Positions 24,176 through 33,879 of a DNA stretch of 64,000 nt are shown here, piece after piece. The DNA lies in contig JAQQWL010000013.1 in assembly GCA_038363925.1 (NCBI GenBank), positions 2,914,001-2,978,000 on the forward strand, in the 5' to 3' direction. The DNA is from Apiospora phragmitis. Taxonomy: Eukaryota > Ascomycota > Sordariomycetes > Amphisphaeriales > Apiosporaceae. How positions within the stretch are numbered: position 1 is the first letter of the stretch; each line of letters opens with the position of its first letter. The position numbers and the translations under genes were made by a program. Below the pieces are notes generated by a model. The model saw nothing but the letters and a program-made list of their open reading frames with translations, did no database searches and was not told the DNA's origin.

Positions 24176-27069
24176 GATGGCTGGGGTTCTGGCTGCTTCT
24201 TCCACGGGGGGGGGGAGGTCGGACCCAAGCAATAAGCGAAAAGCTTGAGAGAGATCTCGCCCGATCTCGAACGAGACGACCCGACCGTGTTATATTCACA
24301 CAGAGCCGACCGACCAATGTCATCTCACGGATTATCTTAGTAACTCTTCTTGCATTGGGAGCGTGAGCATGGGTGTGTGCGTGAGTACATGATCCGCCCA
24401 TATTCAGTATCCCGTGTCCTTCCCCTGTCCTATTGCTTACTGAACCTTCCGGGGGTGAGCTGCGAACAGCCACGCAATGCTGATCCTACTAGGTTACATA
24501 TGTACTCTACTCTCGCTTCATGGGTCTCCTTTTTAGCTGGCTGTGTGCTTGTGCTACCCTCCGTGGCCTGGTCGGCAAGGTTCAGGAGTGTTTGTCCAAC
24601 GAGGGGAGGGGCCCTTATCGACGCCACCAGGCCTTACAGCTTGGGAGCCGAAAAGTCCCCTTGCCTTGGCCACCTATACCACCCTCTCCTTGTTCACTAA
24701 TTCGGGGGGTAGGCCGGATGAAACGTCGATTAAGCTTGCAGCCGGACAGACCTGCATGTGGTCTACATACTTACGTATATTGCCGGGCATGGCATTGGTA
24801 CACGCCTAGCCCGAACTGGACAAGGCAGCGTCGCGATTCCAATGTGCAACATCTGCATAGCATTCGTGTTTTCGATTTGCACCGTCGCAGTTTTCAGTGA
24901 GATGTATTGCGACTTTCCAAACGGCAGAGGCTGGGGTCAGTGTAAGTTGACATGATAGGTCGTTCAAGCCGTGGCAAGTCAAGCTCATGGTGAGTCAGGC
25001 CCGTTGGCGCCAACCCAGCAAGGGCTGAAAGCTGGCAAGTTCCATAAAGTAGCCGACTATGTCATCAATTCGCTGAAGTCTCAACACGTATCAGCAAAGA
25101 AGCACTCCTGACTCCCTCTCCTCCGGTACCCAGTGTGTACCCAGAACAGTGTCAACGTGATATTAACCTAGCGGGTAGATGATTTACATTGAAAACAGTC
25201 GGGGTATGCGGTGTCTACCCGTACCTCCAACGGGCAATCGCTGACAGGCAGCTGGAACTTTTCAACTCCCTCCCCTGCCCCCCTCAATAACCACCACCCC
25301 GGCTAAACGAAATCCTACTTATGCAAGTTTGAGCCAGCTCGGGTAAACAACATCAAAGTCATATCCCCCCAAATGCGAGTGGCGGCAACATACACCCCTG
25401 AACGGGGAGGTCGAATGCGCCACGGCTTGGAAGAAAGAAAACGCCCGAGATTGAAGACTGATAGCGATCCCTTACGGCTTGGCCAGAAAAGCTTAACTCT
25501 TCTCATTACATAGTGGACCCCCAGAGGGCTTGTTTCGGGGGTCGCCAAACAAATCGATTCCCCTGTCAGCTTGTGCCGCCATTGGTTGGGCGTTTTGGGG
25601 GCGGCGCAGCCGCAAGTCGCGGGTATACGCATATACGACCTGTCGTTGGATCGCACGACAGACACACAGTACTGTACATACCTCTCTGAACCCTGCTCTC
25701 TCCCTCGCCCGTGCAAGGGGGGGTGCCAGCGACCGCGCGGAAAGAAATCCGACATGAAATATTCTGACATCCACCGCGTCGGAACATGCACCTGCAAACA
25801 AATGCTTAATTCACCTTGGCTGTCTCTCCGGCGAGATGGTCAAAGTCAGCCCTGCGGGGTGCCGAGCGATGTGGCACCGTCCTGCCATTACCCAACGAAA
25901 CCAGACCTCAAGCTTAGTTCAACAACGACATCGATGGTCATTTAATATGATGACCATACCTTCATGTTCACTGGAGGTTCCGACCCCCTGCATATCTTGG
26001 AATTTAAAGTGAGATCTTTGCACCCGAGTTCCCGGTGCCGACATGAGAGATGATGTCGTACTACCCAACGCCAGACCACCCTCACCACACTCACTACCTG
26101 CGACTTCGCACAACCCCCCCTATTGCGACTGCAGCCACATCCCAGCCACGTCCTATTCGCCTCGGGTGACTTACCCAAGCCCACCTGGCGCCGCCATCGA
26201 GTCCATTCCGAGTCCGCAAACGTCTTCGTCGTCATGGCGGCATTGTCAGTTTCTCTTCCCCGGGAACCGTCCGCACTCCCTCTCAGACATAGCGGCGGTT
26301 CCGAGGGTCACCCTGTGCCGGTCTCGGTGAACTCGCTCTGAACTTGTCTTCGTCAGACCACTCACTGCTTGAGACTGGACTTATCTGGGAATTGTTGGTG
26401 GTGTTAAGGTAGTCCCATGTCCCTCCTTGGCATTCTACGAGTTGATGCCATTCCATGTCACATAGAGGCTCCAGTACATCGTCGTCCATTTCGGCGCAGC
26501 ACCACCTGAGTCGTCGCAGGACCCGGGGTTGATTGGCAATTCTAGCCGTTGGGGAGCTTGGCTGTAGGTTCGCGTGACCAGCGAGCCTCTCGGGCGTTGT
26601 GACGGTTGCTGTAGTAGCAAATCAATGCCACCGTGTCCTCCGCTCAGTATACCAGCGCCCCTCGCGACGATGTCTATGACAATGTTAGGAGGCCCAGAGA
26701 CGCCCATCTCCGGCCGCCGCAGTCTGCGAAACGATCAGCGCTCAGCTGCGGCACATATACCGAGAGATGGAATTGATTATGACGGGCCCTTTCGCTCGGC
26801 CTTTTCTGGGCTTCTGAGCGTCGCCGAGACTTCTCGTGCTCGAGATACGGCAACAAGATGCTTACGCATCGTCTTTCCCAATTCCTGGTGGGGACACCGA
26901 GCAGTCAGAAGTACTTGAAGGATGCTGCCAACCCCAGTGGCCGACCCCCTTTACGATCAGTCGATAAGCCGAGCAGCTCCAGAATATGCTCGTAGCACCC
27001 ATTCATTGATGTGTCATAACAAGTATTAGCTTGTCAATCTGCCATCAAATCAGCATCGCCGCGATACAG
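24176..27069. other. Intergenic, about 2.9 kb, no certain gene
   Basis: Many short frames occur on both strands but none resembles a known family. A weakly protein-like stretch on the minus strand around 26855-26680 (SRRRSEAQKRPSERARHN) vaguely recalls a basic region. It lacks flanking support and could be chance. Confidence 0.4.
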
Positions 27070-27148
27070 TCCGATGTGGTGTAGTGGTTAACATTAGACG
27101 CTCTCATGATAGATCCGTCTAGCCCGGGGTTCGATTCCCCGCATCGGA
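27070..27148 (+). tRNA. tRNA-Glu (CTC) with about 8-nt intron
   Basis: Identical to the tRNA gene at 14637-14717 in all mature positions (acceptor, D-arm, anticodon arm, T-arm), but on the plus strand and with a shorter, different intron (TGATAGAT). A 79-nt gene with a poly-T terminator (TTTTTTTG) about 20 bp downstream. Confidence 0.93.
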
Positions 27149-27166
27149 ATCAAATTTTGCCCTTTT

Positions 27167-27178
27167 CACTTTTTTTTG
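27167..27178 (+). terminator. Pol III T-run terminator of tRNA-Glu
   Basis: A run of T residues shortly after the tRNA 3' end, as expected for RNA polymerase III termination. Confidence 0.6.
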
Positions 27179-27359
27179 TCAAAGTTGTCCGCCGTCGCTT
27201 TAATACCGACAGTTTTTATTATTGCTTTCTCTTGATTCATGTAGGTCGTCAAAGCTTGCGCTGGTGATGTGGAGTGTACCTATTCAAGGGGAGTCACTAT
27301 AGTACAACCAGAACATAAACCCGACACTGATCTATCCATCTGTTTCTTTCTCCCGCTTC

Positions 27360-27722
27360 GGATGGGCAAGGCCAACCACGGACACTAATAAGTCGGGCAC
27401 GGTATACTCGATCGTGGAGGATTGGATGCGCCAAATTGGAGCGATTCCGCTAGCTTTCTACTTCGACCCTGGAAAGAGCTTTGTGTCCAGGAAAACGGTA
27501 CTTCGTCTACAGGAAAAAGGAGCTGGTGTCATCAAGGCTCCAGCTACGTCCCACAAAAGCGTTGGCTTGGTCGAAGCGTTCAATAACGTCTTTCAACCAG
27601 TTCTGACTAAACTGACGACTCAATCTGACGGTGATCCATCATGGGACGCAAACATCTCATTTCGGATATCACGTTTCCCCTGCCCTCAGAGGGTTTCTCG
27701 TTGTCGATGGAGACTTGGGTAG
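27360..27722 (+). pseudogene. LTR-retrotransposon integrase core fragment
   Basis: An open fragment of about 120 codons carries an integrase-like second half of the DDE core: FYFDPGKSF, then APATSHKS and GLVEAFNNV. Exactly 35 residues separate the Asp of FDPG from the Glu of LVEAFN, the D-35-E spacing of retroviral and LTR-retrotransposon integrases. The first catalytic Asp, the zinc-binding region and reverse transcriptase are absent, so this is a stranded piece. It lies about 220 bp downstream of a tRNA-Glu gene and is not visibly RIP-mutated. It ends just before the 3' end of the broken transporter gene. Confidence 0.7.
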
Positions 27723-28407
27723 GTAATATCTCAATTACTCAGCTCCTCCAAAAAGCTCTCGCCCCGCCTCGCAGCCGCGAGCCTCGCCCGCTTCAGCCAT
27801 CTCGTCTCGCTCTCGGTCCGGCGCGTCGGGAACCACGTCACAAGGGTGACGCACGCGCACGCGCCCACCAACGCCATGGCGACGCCGAAGGCCACCCGGT
27901 ACCGCAGCGCGTAAGCATCCCGGAACAGCTGCGGCCCCACGGCGCCGCCGATCTGGCCGTAGCTGTTGACGAAACCGATGGCGAAGGCGGACCCCGTGGC
28001 CCGGGCCGTCGTCTGGACGCGCCAGGGCCACATCATGGGGTACCACGCCGTGGTCACGTCGTTGCCGATCATCGTCGCTGCGTACACGGCGGCGTTGCTC
28101 GGGTATGCCACTAGCACGCCGTAGCAGGCCAGGATGATGGTCAGGAAGGCTAGCGGGTAGAGAGGGCGGGGTAGGCGGGCGTTGTCGGCCAAGAGGCCGG
28201 TGGTGGCGATTAGGGCTAGGCCGAGGATGGGGATGGGGATGTTGAGGATCTGGGCGGTTGCGAGGTCGGTTTTATACGAATATACCATGGGCTTAATCAG
28301 TGAAACTGTAATATAAAATGTGTTGGGGCGTAGTATTAGAAGTGCTCAACAAAAACTTACGTGAACCCCAGGTTGGCGATGATGGGCTGGTAGAGTCGGA
28401 CACCTAC

Positions 28408-29067
28408 CGACCCCCGGCGTTAATACTACTCTCGTTGGAATAAACGGGATGTCTCAAGAGGGAATGAAGGCAACTCCTCGAATGAACGGTGAAAGCCCCC
28501 CCCCTCCCCTGGTACAACATCCTCAAGTCACACCCAATAGACGAATGGGTAGAGAAGGAACCGGTAATCAAGAAACTCGTTACAAGCTTCGTCCCGGCAT
28601 AACCGGTGTCCAACAATCGCTTATACAGGGCTATCAAAGAAACCCTGGACAAGATCATTGGCATGGGAGAACAATCAATCTACGGGGATGGAACGTCAAC
28701 ACCCGACGACAGAACAGAAGCCATTGCCAAGTTTAAATGCCCAGACAGACTGGACAGACTGGAAAATTATATAGATATGACAGGATTTCCTGCAAAGATT
28801 CATACCTTGGTATTCACAGAAAATACAACCTCTTCAAAAGCGGAAGACAGACCTTTTGGCAGATGGTCGAACAGAAGGACGAACATTCAAAACAGTGGCC
28901 GGAAGGAGAAAATGGACGACCACTGTCACCTTCGAGCCAACAAGCGAAGAGAAGCAAGCCTTCAAAATACTCCAAGAACAACTCACCAGGACATGTTATA
29001 CGAGGAATAATAGTTAGAATAACGAGGAATAACGGCAGGAAAAGGAAGGAATAATCCCCGAAAGTCG
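28408..29067 (-). mobile_element. TIR element, long copy (660 bp) with a decayed internal reading frame
   Basis: Both ends match the short elements at 39421-39576 and 44887-45027: CGACCCCCGG at the left and CCGAAAGTCG at the right are imperfect terminal inverted repeats, with about 60-70 bp of subterminal sequence shared at each side (AATAAACGGGATGTCTCA; GGAATAACGGCAGGAA). The roughly 520-bp interior, read on the plus strand, is strongly protein-like: WYNILKSHPIDEWVEKEP, one TAA, NRLYRAIKETLDKIIGMGEQ, PDRLDRLENYIDMTGFP, a +1 shift near 28850, then TVTFEPTSEEKQAFKILQEQ and a stop near 29012. I do not recognise the family, and no transposase motif is visible. It is inserted in the transporter gene. 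Confidence 0.7.
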
Positions 29068-29077
29068 CTTACCTGAG

Positions 29078-29117
29078 GTCCCGACGGTGTCGGGACTTCA
29101 AAGATCTGGTCAGATCT
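29078..29117. repeat. Two adjacent palindromes beside the insertion
   Basis: GTCCCGAC-ggt-GTCGGGAC at 29078-29096 is a perfect 8-bp inverted repeat. AGATCT-ggtc-AGATCT follows at 29102-29117. They lie between the inserted element and the transporter's last intact splice donor. Confidence 0.8.
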
Positions 29118-30151
29118 TGAGCAATGCGGAGATTGAAAACCGAGTGGACATGCTTACAATCGGGCAGAGTGAACCAGACGATGACGCCCATCACGACTGT
29201 GGCCAGTGATTCGACCAGGAAGAGCCTGTGAGGATGTCGTTAATAGGGGCACCCTGAATACCTACATACACCCGACAAGTATTGCAATGCTCCCCTTAAC
29301 ATTGCCAACCGCTAAGTCCACCGTAGCCAGACAAGTGATCGAACGCGAACGCGAGTATACCACTGAAGATGCCCGAGAGGTTGCCACATATGTAGAAGTA
29401 AAGCAGCCGCAAGGACATCTAGTCCTGTCGGTAACAGTAACACATCTGCAGGACGACCCCGGGAACTGGCCCGTTTCGAACAGTCCCGAGAAGAAACGAG
29501 CAATGTAGAGACCTGTCGCGTTCTTAGCGAGACAGTGGAGCCCCAGGACGACGCCCCAGGAGACCGAGATGCGAGGCTGCCATTTGGAGGGGGAGAAGCG
29601 TTTGATCAGCAGGTTTGATGGTGCTTCGCCGAGGATGTACGGGATCTTGTCTGGTGATTAGAAGAACCTCTTCTTGCTTGATAACTGGACAACGGAGGGT
29701 GACGAGTGCGTATGCATCAGAACTCATGCCCAGTTGGGTCATGATGTTAAGATCGGAGCCGCGGTTCATGATGCGAGCGTTCGATACCTTCAAGCCCACG
29801 TTGTTAAGTAAGTACACAGTGAAACAGCTGCAATGAACTTAGCATTGGTCATACTTACATTGTCCGAGTCCAGATTCTTGAACATGAAGATGATGGAGCA
29901 GAGCGGCATAAGATGCCAGTCGGTGCGCCTCAACAGCTTCTTCTCCTCTTCGGGTGTAAGCAGTTGCCTTAGCCGCGATCGCTCGTATTCATCGGCGTTG
30001 GAACCCATAGTAGCAACCCCAGAGGCCGGGTTGGGGTTCGCCAAGTCTATATCGGAAGTCTTTGGACCGGTAGGCTCATCCTTGGCAGTGATTGCCATAT
30101 CTTTAACGCCCAATACAGTGGTATCCCAGAAACGATTGGTTAGTGCCAAGA

Positions 30152-30165
30152 AAAAGAGAGAGAGG

Positions 30166-30201
<36 letters not shown>
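30152..30201. repeat. (GA)n microsatellite
   Basis: GA-rich tract, mostly perfect AG dinucleotides, in the 5' region of the broken MFS gene. Confidence 0.9.
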
Positions 30202-30205
<4 letters not shown>

Positions 30206-30774
30206 TAAGAATAAAATACTTAAACAATGGCTTCTTTTCCTACAGGAACACCGACGCTGGAAATTTCCTAGTACTTCCTTCCTCATAACAGCGGTCCCTG
30301 AAGGCCTTAACCCCGAAGATACTTCCGTTCTATCAAGGATAGACGGTGGTGCAACGCGGGAGCGGAAATGAGGTGCCATCCACCCCGAATTGTGACAAGT
30401 GAGGTCGGCCAACGGGAGCGGCAGTTTGGTGTATTCGTAATGCAACCCGGCGATCACGACAGTTATTGGAGAAGGTTGTACGCAACCCTCTCGGCAGCAC
30501 GATTGGGGAAATTGAGGAGAAAACGATGGCGAAGAGAGGGGAAGCCGGAAGGCCAATGCCGATAGCAAAATTCTGTGATCTCAAAGTCGCTGTGCAGCTT
30601 TGATTCGCAGCCGTTTTATCACGGGCGAAGACATTGAGTTTTGCAAACTAATTAGTATCAGCCACTGTCTTCTCTTTTAGTCCAGATCATTCAACTTGCC
30701 AAGGACGAAATACAACAGCAGAGGACAGTGAGACACAGCAAAGCGTTGCAGAGTTATTCTATTTTTTTGAATTC

Positions 30775-32130
30775 ATGACGGCTGCCGCCGTCCTCAGTCC
30801 ATCATCCCAGGCCACATCTGAGATACCGGCCTACCATCAAGTACCAGAGACAGAATATGAGCGTAAGTCTAGTCAAGATTCAAAGCACATATCATTTGCT
30901 TACCCGAGTCGGTGTCAAAGTAGAGTGGGCGGATCTGGCGACATTGGATCTCTCAAAGTTCGACCAGCCAGGTGGAAATGAAGAGTTGTCGAGCCAGCTC
31001 TTCGAAGCAATCCGAAGATCGGTAAGATATCTCTCGAAATGCATCTACGAATGAAGGAGCTGCGTCTGATTGAACCAACAAAAGGGTTGTTCTATATAGT
31101 CAACTTTGGTCTCTCCCAGGAGCAAGTTGACCAGCAGTTCGCCATCGGCAAAGAAGTCTTCCAACTCCCGACGGAGGAAAAGCAGAAGTACCGAGCCGAT
31201 CTCGAGCATGGAGGTTACAATGGATATAAACCCCTGGGTCTTCGGGTACTTTTGCTCTTTCGATCTCCCTTGAAACCTTAAGTATGAGCTACTAAACCAG
31301 CATCAGGAGACCCGCCCCGGAATCTTCGACAACACCGAGATCTACAACATCCCCAAGTTCATCCCGGCGCTGGAACAGGCCCACCCGGACGTCATCCACG
31401 CGCACCGCCGCGAAATCGAGGCCTTCGTGCGCTACATCCACGAGAACGTCGTCGGCAAGCTGCTCGTGCTCTTCGCCCGGGTCCTCGAGCTGCCCGACGA
31501 TGATTATGTCTTGCGGAGCCACCGCTACGCCGAGCGCAGCGACTGCCACCTGCGCTACATGAAGTACCACCGGCGCACCCCGAGCAGAATCGGGCGCTGG
31601 GTGATGTCTGGGTCAAGGGGCACACCGACTTTGGCAGCCTCACGCTGCTGTTCCGCCAGCCCGTTGCCGCGTTGTAGGTGTGCATGCCCTCACCAACCTC
31701 GACATCGACCTCGGTATCGGGTGAAGAAGCCGAGGGGGGTGAGAGTTACCACAGCTGGAAGTGGGTTGAGCCTCTCCCGGGCAGCATCACGGTCAACATC
31801 GCCGACTCGCTCGAGTTCCTGACCAACGGGTTCCTCAAGTCCAGCATCCACCGCGTCGTGGCTCCGCCGCCGGACCAGGCCGAGATCGACCGGCTGGGCG
31901 TGCTGTATTTTGTGCGGCCCGAGGACAGTCTCGAACTCAAGCCCGTGGTGAGCAGGGTGCTGGAGCGGCTGGGGTACGACGAGTCGACCGATGGCGGCGC
32001 TGTCGGCATCACAGCGGGGGAGTGGGTGAAGGCGCGGGTGGCCAGTGGTGTGTCGAGGGGCAATCGGCGAGGAGTGATGTGTCTGAGCAGCATATTGTGG
32101 GAGGGGAAGTCGGCGAAGTACTACGATTGA
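30775..32130 (+). pseudogene. 2-oxoglutarate/Fe(II) oxygenase, isopenicillin-N-synthase-like, broken
   Basis: Exons 30775-30862, 30921-31021, 31085-31245 and 31307-32130 would give 391 residues. The N-terminal DIOX_N part (LEWADLATLDLSKFDQPG; GLFYIVNFGLSQEQVD; GYNGYKPLGLRETRPGI FDNTEIYNIP) precedes the oxygenase fold with HTDFGSLTLLFRQP (HxD of the iron triad), then WKWVEPLPGSITVNIADSL, FLKSSIHRVVAP (distal His) and LYFVRPED. Such enzymes hydroxylate or oxidise small molecules using iron and 2-oxoglutarate; many serve secondary metabolism. Lesions: a missing G at 31084-31086, a missing C in the run at 31578-31581, and an in-frame TAG at 31674-31676 where family members have Gln. The last is a CAG-to-TAG change and is not a homopolymer error. 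It may be a true pseudogene. Confidence 0.82.
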
Positions 32131-32467
32131 TCCTGTTGTTTACGTATATTTTACTCGCGACCGTCTTCGAATGTTAATCGCTACGCTGGTGCTATCATTC
32201 ATTCGCATCAAGAAAGTCGACTCTTCATTCAAGTCACTGCTTCGGTGGAGTGTCGTGCTACCCCTGCTTTAGGGAGGACTCATCCCGGCCACTCCTCTGT
32301 GTGGGGTAATCGGAGAAAGCATCGACCGATGATACCATTTGCTGTGTGACATGCGCATAATACAAATCATAGAGCAACTGCCGATGTCACATCATCACCT
32401 CCGGTGTATCAACAGTGAACCGAAGTCAACGAAACACATGCGTACTCACCAGCACCTCCCGCACAAA
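32131..32467. other. Intergenic, nothing recognisable
   Basis: About 340 bp between two same-strand genes. It should hold the F-box gene promoter; no motif stands out. Confidence 0.4.
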
Positions 32468-33500
32468 ATGCCGAGAAGGAGCCAGGATGAAGTATTCGAT
32501 ACCGCAGAACTGCTGGAATACATCTTGATCGATATTGACCTTGTAACACTTCTCACCTCGGCGCAGCTAGTTCGCCGCCGATGGCGTGAGGTCATTAGCG
32601 ACTCCCCGCCGCTGCAGCGGCGCTTGTTTTTCCGGGGCATCCCACAACCTGCTGCTAATACGTCTGCCGCGGACGGACCCGGCGGTGGGCAGGAAGTGAA
32701 CCCGCTCCTCAAAGAGAAGTTCGACATCTTCTTCTACGAGCCGGAGCCAGACGAACATAGCCTTTGGCAGATGCGCTCCAGGCTGTTTCGGTCGTCCATT
32801 CGACGGCGCTACTTTCCCCCAGATTTCCAGTCGCAGATGCGCACCATCAACCTCTCCTCTTTTTCTGGGGGCCGGAGAGTGAGGACTGGAACCGTGGACC
32901 GTCCGGGAAGTGTCTGGCATTGGCAAACGAGTGGAGACGGGACGCGTTCATGCGCCCCGGGGCCAGCTGGCGGAGAATGCTGGTGGCGCAACCGCCCAGA
33001 CGTCTGATCGGGTTCATGGAGGAAATGGACGACGCCAAGTGGGGAAGCTCGGAACGCGGCAGGTATTACCGGTGCAGTGAGCTGCGGCTGAGCGGCGATA
33101 ACGACGACGACGACGACGGGCTACGGATGGGGGAGTTGTACGACGCCGCCACCAGCTGGGTAATGCGCCACCAGCGGTGCGGCATCGTCTGGAAGCCGGC
33201 GGCCCTCCCATTGGACCGGACGTTCCAACAGAATCTCGGGTGGAAAGAGGCAGAGCGGCTACCACAGGAGCAGCAGACCTGGCGGGCCGGGCGGACCTGA
33301 TCCTGCGGCTGGAGAAGTCGGGAACCGAGGTCGTTTCCCACACGGATGCCGACCGGGTCGAGGAGGTGCGCCGCGCCCAGGACGAGTTCTCGCGGGTCTT
33401 TGTGCACCCGGACGCGCGCGGGAAGCCGCCCGTGTTCGAGACACCATCTCTGCGGTGGAGGCGATGTGATGCCGATGGTAACGAGATAGTGGAAGGATAA
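32468..33500 (+). CDS. F-box-like protein, copy 2 (two frame breaks)
   Basis: About 344 residues from MPRRSQ. The F-box-like N-terminus (TAELLEYILIDIDLVTLLTS, RRRWREVISDSPPLQRRLFF) and later blocks (FMRPGASWRRMLVAQPP; GLRMGELYDAATSWV; VFVHPDARGKP) match the paralog at 13024-12076. Expected role is a substrate adaptor in an SCF ubiquitin ligase, known only from family membership. Breaks: one T missing in the run at 32860-32864 (restores SSFFWGPESEDW) and one G missing at 33276 (restores QQDLAGRADLILRLE). With both, the length is a multiple of three. It also has an acidic Asp run at about residue 215, where copy 1 has DADADEDGGGG. Confidence 0.75.
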
Positions 33501-33879
33501 TCTGGCGGCCTCTAGATTGTACCTCGGGGCTCGGTGTGGGCGTCGGAAGATCACTGAGTGTAGGGTGATCCTGTCCTCTATTATCTAATGAATTATCACC
33601 AATATCTACGATTTCTTCCGAATCATCAGCAATCATGATGGACATCATATCATGGCTTCCTTGTCATACTATTCCTGGATATGAGTATATATAAGACTAC
33701 TTATTTTCAACCAGATCCTCACCTCTTCTATATAGCTCAAGCATTTACTCCTGCATTAAACAAACATTGATACCACACTGCAGTGGAAATTGCAAAATCC
33801 TTAGTTCAGGTTTTACCTCTGCCTTTCTACTGCGCTTCCTCACCGTAACCAGCTGAAATTCCGTTTTGCTGGGATCACA
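33501..33879. other. Intergenic, nothing recognisable
   Basis: About 380 bp of AT-richer sequence before the acyltransferase start. Presumed promoter; no motif stands out. Confidence 0.4.

Larger units (their letters stand above)
27731..30098 (-). pseudogene. MFS transporter (anion:cation symporter type) interrupted by an inserted element
   Basis: Exon pieces in order: 30098-29859 (LLRRTDWHLMPLCSIIFMF, LDSDN), 29787 to about 29694 (VSNARIMNRG...LNIMTQLGMS), 29650-29301 (IPYILGEAPSNLLIKRF, LYIARFFSGLFE), 29225-29158 (WLFLVESLATVVMGVIVWF), then 28407-28361 (LYQPIIANLGF) and 28304-27731 (ATMIGNDVTTAWYPMMW and the last transmembrane segments). This is the allantoate/nicotinate permease-like ACS family of 12-segment plasma-membrane transporters. 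The exon that should follow TLPD (start of the central loop and transmembrane segment 7) is absent; a 660-bp TIR element (28408-29067) stands in its place. In addition there is an in-frame TAG at 29421-29419, a one-base break in the C-run at 29457-29460 and a frame mismatch at the last junction. It cannot make a full transporter. Confidence 0.85.

Noticed and set aside
25315..25945. Several overlapping frames of 100-160 codons on both strands
   Set aside because: They overlap one another on opposite strands with no family resemblance; typical chance frames.
26674..26856. Minus-strand segment with SRRRSEAQKRPSERARHN, recalling a bZIP basic region
   Set aside because: The residue pattern does not fit the NxxAAxxxR core, no leucine zipper follows and no gene structure can be built.
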